From the NCBI GenBank assembly GCA_022376925.1, contig JAIOJX010000026.1, forward strand, positions 202,034,400 through 202,098,399: DNA of 64,000 nt, given 5' to 3'. The translations under genes and the position numbers were made by a program. The notes under the pieces were generated by a model. It had not been told where the DNA came from, searched no databases, and saw only the letters and a program-made list of their open reading frames with translations. Shown here in pieces: positions 35,135 to 46,307 of this stretch. This DNA comes from Tragulus kanchil. Lineage: Eukaryota > Chordata > Mammalia > Artiodactyla > Tragulidae. The first letter of the stretch is position 1; every line of letters starts with the position of its first letter.

Positions 35135-35734
35135 CTATACTTTGGATAATTCTGAGAGTTTATTGCCAAATACTACTCTGAATAAAATAAATCTGTGAAG
35201 CAAGTATGACACACAGGATTCAATCAGTGATTAGTTATACTTAGTTTCTGTGTGTGGTCTTGGAAGCTAGAAATAGGATTTTGCCAGTAGCATGTCATTT
35301 CCTGTCCAGTTATGCACAAAAGATTTATGAGTTCATAGAAGAGTATGAGTTTGGTCTGATAAGGTGCTTTGGTTTAAGACTGGGAATCAATTACATAGAG
35401 CTGTTCTCTTCTAAATAAGCATTGTAGAGATTATTACATTACTTAAAAGTGAAGTCCCACATTATTCTAGTTTCACAGTACTGAGTCCTGCTAAAAGCTT
35501 GAGAGGTTGTACAAACAGTGCTCATATTGGGCTGTTTACAGCCCTTCCATAACTTGTCAACTTCTGTCCTTATCTGTATCACAGTGTTACATAGGTACTC
35601 GCTGTCTCTGTATTCAAGATACAGAGCTATACCTTTTGTTAAGTTAAAATACCAGAGACGATATCATGGAAAGGTTATATATATGAAGGTGGTGGTAGGG
35701 GAAAGGTGGTGTGGGAGGACAAGAGTGTTCCTAG

Positions 35735-35887
35735 ATTGTAAATAGTATTGCAATGAATATTGAAGTGCATGTATCTTTTTGAATATTGTTTTGAAAAGTT
35801 TTCACCTTTTCCAGATATATGCCCAGGAGTGGGATTGCTGGATCATATAGCAACTCTATTTTTAATTTTTAAGGGAACCTCCATAGT
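35735..35887 (-). mobile_element. L1 ORF2 fragment, duplicated copy
   Basis: Copy of 34648-34800. Its left end is the junction of pair 14 and not a retrotransposition end. Confidence 0.9.
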
Positions 35888-36713
35888 CATGGTTCTTTCT
35901 TCTCTTAATAGTAGCTTAGTTCCCTAAGAATGTCATCAGTTACTTACAACATTTCCACATTTGAACTGTTCTAGGGCAAGAGTAATTTAAGTATCAATGG
36001 TAAAGGATACAGGAACAAACAGACCCCAGGACAATTGGTATATTTGATTGCAAAGAAGTCCTACTTCTTTTCTTTGGGCCAGAAATTACTATTTAAATTT
36101 GAAACACAGTAAATGCTGTGTATGGCAACTTAGTAACAATGCATCTCAGGTAAGACCAAAGCCTTGATCACAATTACAAAAAAAATCACAGAGATTTGAA
36201 ACACATACACACACACACACTCTATACTTTGGATAATTCTGAGAGTTTATTGCCAAATACTACTCTGAATAAAATAAATCTGTGAAGCAAGTATGACACA
36301 CAGGATTCAATCAGTGATTAGTTATACTTAGTTTCTGTGTGTGGTCTTGGAAGCTAGAAATAGGATTTTGCCAGTAGCATGTCATTTCCTGTCCAGTTAT
36401 GCACAAAAGATTTATGAGTTCATAGAAGAGTATGAGTTTGGTCTGATAAGGTGCTTTGGTTTAAGACTGGGAATCAATTACATAGAGCTGTTCTCTTCTA
36501 AATAAGCATTGTAGAGATTATTACATTACTTAAAAGTGAAGTCCCACATTATTCTAGTTTCACAGTACTGAGTCCTGCTAAAAGCTTGAGAGGTTGTACA
36601 AACAGTGCTCATATTGGGCTGTTTACAGCCCTTCCATAACTTGTCAACTTCTGTCCTTATCTGTATCACAGTGTTACATAGGTACTCGCTGTCTCTGTAT
36701 TCAAGATACAGAG

Positions 36714-38986
36714 CTATACCTTTTGTTAAGTTAAAATACCAGAGACGATATCATGGAAAGGTTATATATATGAAGGTGGGGGTAGGGGAAAGGTGGTGTG
36801 GGAGGACAAGAGTGTTCCCTAGTAAAAGTCAATTCACACTTTAAGTACATAAGAGGATCATCTGAGAAACAGTGTGATTGTTGCTTTAATTAATCCTCGG
36901 CTCAAGAGTATCTGTCTCTGAGACAAGGCATTTGCTATGGACCACTTACATGGCAATCAGAGTGATAGACCCATTGTTATATCTACGAATCAATTACATT
37001 AACTTTCACTATATCCTTTGCTGATCAGACTGTGAAAAGTCTTATGCAAAAAAGTAATACAGCGAGAGTTCTCATCTCACAAAAGGAACCTTTACATTAC
37101 ATTACAAAATGTTGTTATGTGGGTGAATTTTCATGGAAATATTAGAGCTATCCTACTGATATTTTTATAAAAGGGACAAAGAGGGATTGTGTTAGGGTTG
37201 AAATGTCCCAACAAGAGAGTCAATGAAAATACTGCAAAGAAAACTCAACAATAGATTACTTAAATCAGCTATAAAGTATATGTTCTAATCACTGCCTCCT
37301 GAACCCCTAACACATTTTTTTTCATATAAGAATATAATAAAAAATTAAGCAATGTAATTATTTAATGAGCATAAAATAGTATAGAAAGCAGTTATCAAAA
37401 ATCTCCAGTAAATAAAAATCTATTTGAAAGCTTTCTAAATTGATTTCACTGCAGCACAGAGGAATGTTGGAAAAGGAAGGAGTTGATACCAATAATCACT
37501 CACAATATGTGGAGAGGTTGAGATAGGCACATTGCATTTTCTTTCCCAGCATGAAAGAATCAAAGCAAATTGAATAATACAAAGCACTGAAATTCAAGTG
37601 GCTCTCAAATCCAGAGAGATGTATCTGCCTGAAAGGTTGACAACTTAAGTTTGTTATTTGAAATGATTTAGCTAATTTGACACCAAATATCTAGGATTGG
37701 GTCCACAGATAAGAACTAAATTCTGCCAGTGGACTTATAGGAAAAGTGATTCTAAGATTCCTTCACTTGCTAATGTATATATTCAGATTTTCTTATTTCT
37801 AGACGTTGCTGTTCAGCTGCTAAGTCATGGCCTACCTTTTGACCTCATGACTATACCTTTGTTAAGTTAAAATACCAGAGACGATATCATGGAAAGGTTA
37901 TATATATGAAGGTGGGGGTAGGGGAAAGGTGGTGTGGGAGGACAAGAGTGTTCCCTAGTAAAAGTCAATTCACACTTTAAGTACATAAGAGGATCATCTG
38001 AGAAATAGTGTGATTGTTGCTTTAATTAATCCTCGGCTCAAGAGTATCTGTCTCTGAGACAAGGCATTTGCTATGGACCACTTACATGGCAATCAGAGTG
38101 ATAGACCCATTGTTATATCTACGAATCAATTACATTAACTTTCACTATATCCTTTGCTGATCAGACTGTGAAAAGTCTTATGCAAAAAAGTAATACAGCG
38201 AGAGTTCTCATCTCACAAAAGGAACCTTTACATTACATTACAAAATGTTGTTATGTGGGTGAATTTTCATGGAAATATTAGAGCTATCCTACTGATATTT
38301 TTATAAAAGGGACAAAGAGGGATTGTGTTAGGGTTGAAATGTCCCAACAAGAGAGTCAATGAAAATACTGCAAAGAAAACTCAACAATAGATTACTTAAA
38401 TCAGCTATAAAGTATATGTTCTAATCACTGCCTCCTGAACCCCTAACACATTTTTTTTCATATAAGAATATAATAAAAAATTAAGCAATGTAATTATTTA
38501 ATGAGCATAAAATAGTATAGAAAGCAGTTATCAAAAATCTCCAGTAAATAAAAATCTATTTGAAAGCTTTCTAAATTGATTTCACTGCAGCACAGAGGAA
38601 TGTTGGAAAAGGAAGGAGTTGATACCAATAATCACTCACAATATGTGGAGAGGTTGAGATAGGCACATTGCATTTTCTTTCCCAGCATGAAAGAATCAAA
38701 GCAAATTGAATAATACAAAGCACTGAAATTCAAGTGGCTCTCAAATCCAGAGAGATGTATCTGCCTGAAAGGTTGACAACTTAAGTTTGTTATTTGAAAT
38801 GATTTAGCTAATTTGACACCAAATATCTAGGATTGGGTCCACAGATAAGAACTAAATTCTGCCAGTGGACTTATAGGAAAAGTGATTCTAAGATTCCTTC
38901 ACTTGCTAATGTATATATTCAGATTTTCTTATTTCTAGACGTTGCTGTTCAGCTGCTAAGTCATGGCCTACTCTTTGTGACCTCAT
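36714..38986. repeat. Tandem duplication pair 15 (1136 bp offset)
   Basis: Units are 36714-37850 and 37851-38986. The last 16 bp of unit 1 (37835-37850) match unit 2 (from 38971) only after three one-base deletions. Unit 2 lacks one T at 37858-37860. The body (36822-37800) holds no recognised gene or repeat. Confidence 0.94.
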
Positions 38987-39258
38987 TGACTGTCTGCCAG
39001 GCCTCCTTGACCCTCACTATCTCCTGGCGTTTGCCCAAGTTCATGTCCATTGAATCGGTGATGCCATCCAACCATCTCATCTTCTGTCACCCTCTTTTCC
39101 TTCAGCCTTCAATCTTTCCCAGCATCAGGGTCTTTTCCAATGAGTCAACTGTGTGCATTAGGTAGCCAAAGTATTGGAGCCTCAGCTTCAGCATCAGTCC
39201 TTCCAGTGAGTATTCAGGGTTGATTTCCTTTAGGACTGACTGACTGGCTTGATTTCCT
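38940..39258 (-). mobile_element. BovB LINE 3' end
   Basis: Reverse strand: 'gttgctgttcagctgctaag', 'catgtccattgaatcggtga', 'cccagcatcagggtctttt', 'tattcagggttgatttcctt'. It is truncated after about 320 bp. A degraded extra copy of its first 45 bp is at 37804-37850. Confidence 0.88.
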
Positions 39259-39771
39259 TACTGTCCAGAGATTCCTAGATGACCAGTAAAAGGACATATC
39301 AAGTCGAAGGTAAAAGGAGCTCAGGAATATATACAGTTGGACATTTATCCCAATGAAATAAAAACCTAAGTTCATCCAAAATCCTGTACATGACTGTTTA
39401 TGGCAGAGTTTTTTTTTACAGTAGCCTAAAATAAAAAAGCTTTTAAAGGGAGTAAACCCTCAAAACAAAGGTAACAAGTGGATTTATCGTGAAACTAATG
39501 AAGCATAGGCTTCAGGGTCCTTCTTTGCTTCCAAGCGTGTCTTCTCAGGCTCTGGGAAGTACTCTAGCAATGTGTTCATGTTGTCACATATTTTTTCTCA
39601 AGATTTGCAAAAGTGCTGTGTAAAATGCTGTGTAAAATACTTTATAAAATGTTGTGTATTTCTTCTCTGAGTTTTCCTCTATCACAGTGTGCCTTGCATT
39701 GTATGGTGACTATGGTCATTTTTGAGATCTGGCTAAGGAAGTTTGTTTGGTTATACATTGATTTGGGGCTT

Positions 39772-39895
39772 GTGCTCAGTTGCTCGGTCATGGCTGTCTC
39801 TTTGTGACTCTATGGAGTGTAGCCTGCCAGGCTCCTTTGTCCATGTAATTTTCCAGGCAAGAATACTGAAGTGGGTTGCCATTTCCTTCTCCACA
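39772..39895 (-). mobile_element. Bov-A monomer with target-site duplication
   Basis: Reverse orientation, 124 bp: 'gtcatggctgtctctttgtg', 'gtagcctgccaggctcc', 'ccaggcaagaatactgaagt', 'ttccttctcc'. It is flanked by the direct repeat atttggggctt at 39761-39771 and 39896-39906, so it inserted as a short element lacking the tRNA-like head. Confidence 0.88.
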
Positions 39896-40065
39896 ATTTG
39901 GGGCTTAGAAATATGTTTATGTTGTGTGCAATCACCTTTGTGTATAGGTATGTTATTGAAAGTTAACTTATGTGGGTCTAAATTCTGCCAGTGGACTTAT
40001 AGGAAAAGTGATTCTAAGATTCCTTCACTTGCTAATGTATATATTCAGATTTTCTTATTTCTAGA

Positions 40066-40384
40066 CGTTGCTGTTCAGCTGCTAAGTCATGGCCTACTCT
40101 TTGTGACCTCATTGACTGTCTGCCAGGCCTCCTTGACCCTCACTATCTCCTGGCGTTTGCCCAAGTTCATGTCCATTGAATCGGTGATGCCATCCAACCA
40201 TCTCATCTTCTGTCACCCTCTTTTCCTTCAGCCTTCAATCTTTCCCAGCATCAGGGTCTTTTCCAATGAGTCAACTGTGTGCATTAGGTAGCCAAAGTAT
40301 TGGAGCCTCAGCTTCAGCATCAGTCCTTCCAGTGAGTATTCAGGGTTGATTTCCTTTAGGACTGACTGACTGGCTTGATTTCCT
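40066..40384 (-). mobile_element. BovB LINE 3' end, duplicated copy
   Basis: Copy of 38940-39258 carried by pair 16. Confidence 0.88.
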
Positions 40385-40897
40385 TACTGTCCAGAGATTC
40401 CTAGATGACCAGTAAAAGGACATATCAAGTCGAAGGTAAAAGGAGCTCAGGAATATATACAGTTGGACATTTATCCCAATGAAATAAAAACCTAAGTTCA
40501 TCCAAAATCCTGTACATGACTGTTTATGGCAGAGTTTTTTTTTACAGTAGCCTAAAATAAAAAAGCTTTTAAAGGGAGTAAACCCTCAAAACAAAGGTAA
40601 CAAGTGGATTTATCGTGAAACTAATGAAGCATAGGCTTCAGGGTCCTTCTTTGCTTCCAAGCGTGTCTTCTCAGGCTCTGGGAAGTACTCTAGCAATGTG
40701 TTCATGTTGTCACATATTTTTTCTCAAGATTTGCAAAAGTGCTGTGTAAAATGCTGTGTAAAATACTTTATAAAATGTTGTGTATTTCTTCTCTGAGTTT
40801 TCCTCTATCACAGTGTGCCTTGCATTGTATGGTGACTATGGTCATTTTTGAGATCTGGCTAAGGAAGTTTGTTTGGTTATACATTGATTTGGGGCTT

Positions 40898-41021
40898 GTG
40901 CTCAGTTGCTCGGTCATGGCTGTCTCTTTGTGACTCTATGGAGTGTAGCCTGCCAGGCTCCTTTGTCCATGTAATTTTCCAGGCAAGAATACTGAAGTGG
41001 GTTGCCATTTCCTTCTCCACA
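40898..41021 (-). mobile_element. Bov-A monomer, duplicated copy
   Basis: Copy of 39772-39895 with both target-site repeats, carried by pair 16. Confidence 0.88.
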
Positions 41022-41314
41022 ATTTGGGGCTTAGAAATATGTTTATGTTGTGTGCAATCACCTTTGTGTATAGGTATGTTATTGAAAGTTAACTTATGTG
41101 GGTCATTGTTCCAGAAATACTTCTATCCAGTTTATCTACACACTAGGCATCACAGTACATACTCAGAGGCAGAGATGTTTTGTGGTATAATTATTTTCTA
41201 TGGCATCAGTGTATCTAAGTAGAGTTGGAGAAGTAAAAGTTAAAATATATAAAGCCAGAAACCAATGTCTGAAAAATTGTTTCAAATATCAGATAAATCA
41301 TAAATAAATAATTT

Positions 41315-41527
41315 GGCTGTGCCCAGTCATGTCTGACTCTTTGAGGCCCCATGGACTGTAACTTGCCAGGTTCTTTTACCTGTGGAATTTTCCAGGCAAT
41401 AATACTGGAGTGGGTTGTCATTCCCTTCTCCAGGGGATTTTCCCCACCCAGGGAACAAATCCACACCTCTTAAGTCTCCTGCATTGGAAGAAGACTTCTT
41501 TACCACTAGTGACACCTGGGAAGCCCC
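41315..41527 (-). mobile_element. Bov-tA/Bov-A2-type SINE with target-site duplication
   Basis: Reverse orientation, ending at the tRNA-like head (acacctgggaagcccc). Direct repeats aaataattt flank it at 41306-41314 and 41528-41536. Confidence 0.88.
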
Positions 41528-41580
41528 AAATAATTTCATGTCACAGATCATACTTTTTCCTTTCTGATAAGAATTTCACA

Positions 41581-41904
41581 GGGCTTCCCTGGTGGTCCAG
41601 TGGGTAAGGACACCGCCTTGCAGTGCAAGGGGCTCTGGTTCCATCCCTGACCTGGGAAGATCCCACGTGCCGCGGAGCGGCTGGACTGATGTGTCCAGTC
41701 ACCGAGCCGGAGCTCTGGAGCACATGCGCCCAGAGCTGGCGACAGAGGCCACCGCGATGGGATGCCCACAGGAGCCAAAGAACAAAGACGGATGAAAATA
41801 GAGAAATGAAAGACCAATAGAAGTGGCCCGCCTGCTCCCCTCCCTCCCCAACCCGACCCCCGCCCAAAATAAATAAATAAATAAATAAATCTTTAAAAAA
41901 AAAA
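41581..41904 (+). mobile_element. CHR-type SINE with target-site duplication
   Basis: The best preserved copy of this family in the window. Head gggcttccctggtggtccag, 'gggaagatcccacgtgccg', 'ggagctctggagcacatgcg', a CpG-containing body, then (AAAT)n and an A-run tail. It is flanked by aagaatttcaca (41569-41580) and aagaattttaca (41905-41916). Overlapping frames on both strands here are SINE shadows. Confidence 0.92.
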
Positions 41905-41982
41905 AAAGAATTTTACAAACTAGGATCTATAAGATTTCTTGTGTTTGTAGAACACTGTCCAGTATTTCCATGCATGCATGTG

Positions 41983-42204
41983 TGTGTGCCAAGTCACTTC
42001 AGTCATATCCGACTCTTTGAGACCCCACAGATTGTAGCCTGCTGGGCTCCTCTGTCCATGGAATTTTCCAGACAAGAATACTGGATTGCATTGTCATGCC
42101 CTTCTCCAGGGGAATCTTCTTGACCCAGGGATTGAACCAGAATCTCTTAATGGCTCCTGCATTGGTAGGTGTGTTCTTTACCACGAGTACCACCTGGGAA
42201 GCCC
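41983..42204 (-). mobile_element. Bov-tA/Bov-A2-type SINE
   Basis: Reverse orientation: 'cagtcatatccgactctttg', 'ccatggaattttccagac', 'cctgcattggtaggtgtgt', 'accacctgggaagccc'. Confidence 0.88.
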
Positions 42205-43411
42205 AATATTTCTATATCTATACTGTAAAATGTGAACTATATCTGTGTAAATCACATCCCAACTCTGAGGAAAAAAAAAAAGAAAGCATAACCATGCAGT
42301 CAGAGAAATCATGGAAGAAAATATTAAAGGCCATTAATCAATTAAAATACTATGCTTTAAACTTTTTTTTAGTGTTTGTAAGGTTTTAAAGTTGGTATTT
42401 ATGATTTATTTTCTCATTCAAAGTAAGTATTTGCTTTGTATCAAATTTTGTATTCATAATTTTGTCTTCATTTTCTTAAAAAGGGGACTCATAACCTTTT
42501 ACTGCATAAACTTTGGTCCTCATGAAACATGTCTGTCCTCAGACAAGAGGACAGAATCAGGAGTAAAAAATGGACGCTAGAAAGCATGTGGATGAGCAGT
42601 TGCTAACTTGACAAATCAGAAGGTACTCAAGCAAATAGTAAGGGTTCCTAAAGTTTCAAAGCTTAGAAGGATATACTGAACTCTGTGAAAGTGAAGAACA
42701 CCCCAAAACAGAGGAGCATATCAAGCTGAAGCCAGAAAGACTGATTAAAGTCTGTTTAAATAAAGTTTAAACTGAGTGTTCATAATGGTGTATAGCCACT
42801 GAATTTATTTACATAGCCATTCATTATTTGAGCAATTGTTACATTCTCTCAATTCACTGAGAAAAGAAGAAAATAAAGTATGTATGAAAAATGGGATGGG
42901 ATGTGAGAAAGCTAAACTTTCATCATCCATAATATGAAATTAATGAAAATATCTGAAATTAGAAAAATCAGGAAAAAGAAGTATAAATGTGTTGCTTTTA
43001 AAAATGGAGGGAAATAAACTATAAAAAAGTTGGAAATGCTTGTAACTCCATTTGGAAATGAAAGGAAATAAGACATAAAAACATTGGATAGAGTAAGTTA
43101 CAAAGAAAGGGATATAGAACTGCTATTTTTTTGTAGTAAGTCTTGTCCAATATTTAAACTTAAAACAAATATGCTCAAGTAGGATCTTATAATGCACTTG
43201 TTCTTCACCTTTTATTTTTATATACCATGCCTTCTCACAGCAGTACAGATAGATCTACTTTTTTTTCTTAATGACTGTCTAACTATTTTATTGATAAAAT
43301 ATGCTTTATTTAACCAAGTTTATACTAATGGATATTCAATTTACTGTCAGATTTTTTAAATTACAAATCTGAAAAATCCTTAGTGGCAAATATTTCATGG
43401 CATATGTTTGC
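42205..43411. other. AT-rich DNA, nothing recognised
   Basis: No gene or repeat family is recognised. The part from 42836 is repeated at 43968-44542. Confidence 0.45.
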
Positions 43412-43461
43412 TTGTATGTGTTTTGGATAAACAGCTAGCAGTTTATCCAAAACATATACAA
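43412..43461. repeat. Near-perfect inverted repeat (21-bp arms, 8-nt spacer)
   Basis: Arms 43412-43432 and 43441-43461 are complementary at 20 of 21 positions, the exception being a G-T pair. The spacer is agctagca. It lies directly at the truncated 5' end of a BovB fragment. The copy is at 44543-44592. Confidence 0.92.
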
Positions 43462-43612
43462 CGATGGAAGGCAGGAGAAGGAGCAACAGAGGATGAGATG
43501 GTTGGATGGCATCATAGACTCATTGAACATGATTTTGAACAAACTCCTGGAGATGGTGAAGGACAGGGAAGTCTGGTGTACTGCAGTCCATGGGGCTGCA
43601 AAGCATCGGACT
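43462..43612 (+). mobile_element. BovB LINE 3' end
   Basis: Plus-strand BovB tail: 'gatgagatggttggatggca', 'gactcattgaacatgatttt', 'gagatggtgaaggacaggga', 'actgcagtccatggggctgc', 'aaagcatcggactgaa'. The 69-codon reverse frame across it is a shadow. Confidence 0.85.
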
Positions 43613-43784
43613 GAAAAACAACAGTTGAGTAACTGAACAACTGTTTTTTAAAAATAAAAAATGTGAAGGTAGTACAGAGAGTTCTCATATACTCCACATC
43701 TGTTTCCCCTGTTATTAGCACCTTACATTAATGTGGTCCATATTATATTAATAAACCAATATTGATAAATTAAAATTAACTGAA

Positions 43785-43942
43785 GTCTGATTGTTCAGAT
43801 GGTAAAGAATCTGACTGCAATGCAGGAGACCTTAGTTCAATCCCAGGGTGGAGAAGCTTCTGTGAGAAGGAAAGGGCAACTCACCTCAGTATTCTTGCCT
43901 GGATTATCTCATGGACAGAGGAACCTGGCGGGCTACAAGCAA
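43785..43942 (+). mobile_element. Bov-tA SINE truncated at a duplication junction
   Basis: Head and middle of the SINE seen whole at 44915-45113. The end is lost in the degraded edge of pair 17. Confidence 0.82.
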
Positions 43943-44542
43943 TCCCCGATGCCAAAAAATGCAAACTTTGTTACATTCTCTCAATTCACTGAGAAAAGAA
44001 GAAAATAAAGTATGTATGAAAAATGGGATGGGATGTGAGAAAGCTAAACTTTCATCATCCATAATATGAAATTAATGAAAATATCTGAAATTAGAAAAAT
44101 CAGGAAAAAGAAGTATAAATGTGTTGCTTTTAAAATGGAGGGAAATAAACTATAAAAAAGTTGGAAATGCTTGTAACTCCATTTGGAAATGAAAGGAAAT
44201 AAGACATAAAAACATTGGATAGAGTAAGTTACAAAGAAAGGGATATAGAACTGCTATTTTTTTGTAGTAAGTCTTGTCCAATATTTAAACTTAAAACAAA
44301 TATGCTCAAGTAGGATCTTATAATGCACTTGTTCTTCACCTTTTATTTTTATATACCATGCCTTCTCACAGCAGTACAGATAGATCTACTTTTTTTTCTT
44401 AATGACTGTCTAACTATTTTATTGATAAAATATGCTTTATTTAACCAAGTTTATACTAATGGATATTCAATTTACTGTCAGATTTTTTAAATTACAAATC
44501 TGAAAAATCCTTAGTGGCAAATATTTCATGGCATATGTTTGC

Positions 44543-44592
44543 TTGTATGTGTTTTGGATAAACAGCTAGCAGTTTATCCAAAACATATACAA
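44543..44592. repeat. Inverted repeat, duplicated copy
   Basis: Copy of 43412-43461 with identical arms and spacer. Confidence 0.92.
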
Positions 44593-44745
44593 CGATGGAA
44601 GGCAGGAGAAGGAGCAACAGAGGATGAGATGGTTGGATGGCATCATAGACTCATTGAACATGATTTTGAACAAACTCCTGGAGATGGTGAAGGACAGGGA
44701 AGTCTGGTGTACTGCAGTCCATGGGGCTGCAAAGCATCGGACTGA
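44593..44745 (+). mobile_element. BovB LINE 3' end, duplicated copy
   Basis: Copy of 43462-43612 carried by pair 17. Confidence 0.85.
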
Positions 44746-44914
44746 AAAACAACAGTTGAGTAACTGAACAACTGTTTTTTAAAAATAAAAAATGTGAAGG
44801 TAGTACAGAGAGTTCTCATATACTCCACATCTGTTTCCCCTGTTATTAGCACCTTACATTAATGTGGTCCATATTATATTAATAAACCAATATTGATAAA
44901 TTAAAATTAACTGA

Positions 44915-45113
44915 AGTCTGATTGTTCAGATGGTAAAGAATCTGACTGCAATGCAGGAGACCTTAGTTCAATCCCAGGGTGGAGAAGCTTCTGTGGAGAA
45001 GGAAAGGGCAACTCACCTCAGTATTCTTGCCTGGATTATCTCATGGACAGAGGAACCTGGCGGGCTACAGTGCATGCAATCACAAGTGTCGGGCACAACT
45101 GAGTGACTAACAC
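44915..45113 (+). mobile_element. Bov-tA SINE
   Basis: 'gttcagatggtaaagaatct', 'ttcaatcccagggtggag', 'cagtattcttgcctgg', 'gtcgggcacaactgagtgac' in order. The first bases of the head are decayed. Confidence 0.86.
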
Positions 45114-45164
45114 ATACACACAAAGTGCAAACTTTGTTCAGACTGCCTTAATTTTTAGCTACTG

Positions 45165-46010
45165 TCCTTTTTCTATTCCAATATATGTGTTTTTGGTATT
45201 TATCCTGCTTTTTTGTTGTTGTTGGTGGTGGTTTTATCATGTTTCTGTATCTGGGAGTTGATGTTAGTCATTAATTTTGGAAAATCCTTCATCATTATTA
45301 TTTCAAATATTTATTCTGATCCATTCATTTTTACTTCACCTTCTGATATTTTAATTACATATATACTACACTTTTTTGAAATTATACTACAGTTCTTGGA
45401 TGTTATGTTCTGCTTTTTTAAAAAAAAAATCCTTTTGTTGCTTTGCATTTCAGTTTGGGAATTTTCTGTTGATCTAACATTAAGTTAGCTGATTTTTCAA
45501 TCAGCCATTTCCAGTCTACTAATAAGCCTCAAAAACTCATTCTTTATTTCATAACACAATGGTCTTGTTTTCACATTGTTTTATTCTTTCTTGGAGTTTA
45601 CATCTCCCCGCTTGCTTTACCCATCTCTTCTGGCATGACAGATCCTTTCAACATCTGTGTTACATCTCAGTCTGGTTCTGATGTTTGTTTTGTCTCTCTG
45701 GAGTGTGTTTTTTCCTGCATTTGGCGTACTTTATATTTTTTTTGTTGAAAGTCAGATGTACCATATTAGGTGATAAATAGGAACTGAGGTACATCGGGCT
45801 CTAGTGGGAGGTTTTATGTTAATTTGCTAGGAAGTTGGGCTGTGTTTCATGTTTGAAGTAGCAATAGATGCCAGTGACTTTGAATTCCTCTGATTCTCCT
45901 ATTTATGACTACCCTCTTGAATGATGGCTCTCCCCAAATGCTCTGCCCTCAGAGAGAGTTTGAAGATTTCAATTCTAACTTTGCAGTTCTCAGCACTTTC
46001 TCTCTTTCAG
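45165..46010 (-). mobile_element. Old L1-type LINE fragment
   Basis: The layout resembles old L1 (L1M/HAL1) sequence in reverse: 'attatttcaaatatttattc', a long T-rich region, 'ttgttgaaagtcagatgtac', 'ttgaagtagcaatagatgcc'. A 91-codon hydrophobic frame (45213-45488) is a shadow of T-rich codons. Strand and subfamily are uncertain. Confidence 0.5.
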
Positions 46011-46057
46011 GCCAGACCATCAGCCTCAACCAATATTGATAAATTAAAATTAACTGA

Positions 46058-46256
46058 AGTCTGATTGTTCAGATGGTAAAGAATCTGACTGCAATGCAGG
46101 AGACCTTAGTTCAATCCCAGGGTGGAGAAGCTTCTGTGGAGAAGGAAAGGGCAACTCACCTCAGTATTCTTGCCTGGATTATCTCATGGACAGAGGAACC
46201 TGGCGGGCTACAGTGCATGCAATCACAAGTGTCGGGCACAACTGAGTGACTAACAC
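46058..46256 (+). mobile_element. Bov-tA SINE, third copy
   Basis: Copy of 44915-45113 carried by pair 18. Confidence 0.86.
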
Positions 46257-46307
46257 ATACACACAAAGTGCAAACTTTGTTCAGACTGCCTTAATTTTTA
46301 GCTACTG

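Larger units (their letters stand above)
34648..36821. repeat. Tandem duplication pair 14 (1087 bp units)
   Basis: Units 34648-35734 and 35735-36821 abut directly. Differences are one substitution (ggtggtggtag versus ggtgggggtag) and one C indel in the last 45 bp of unit 1. Unit 1 begins inside the L1, so the second L1 piece and second right-hand target-site copy at 35888-35901 are products of this duplication. Confidence 0.95.
38852..41103. repeat. Tandem duplication pair 16 (1126 bp units)
   Basis: Units 38852-39977 and 39978-41103 abut with 1 bp of microhomology (c). No difference between the copies was seen. The junction creates a 182-codon chimeric frame (39743-40291), the longest frame in the window, which is wholly Bov-A and BovB sequence. 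Confidence 0.96.
42836..45138. repeat. Tandem duplication pair 17 (about 1132 bp)
   Basis: Units are 42836-43967 and 43968-45138. The right edge of unit 1 (43938-43967) is a collapsed version of unit 2 (45069-45138), with about 40 bases missing in pieces but the final 'gcaaactttgtt' retained. One G is also missing at the 'ctgtgagaagg' site in unit 1. Confidence 0.93.

Noticed and set aside
45213..45488. 91-codon hydrophobic frame, repeated at 46356-46631
   Set aside because: It falls in T-rich old L1-like DNA. Its repetition is due to duplication pair 18 and not to conservation.
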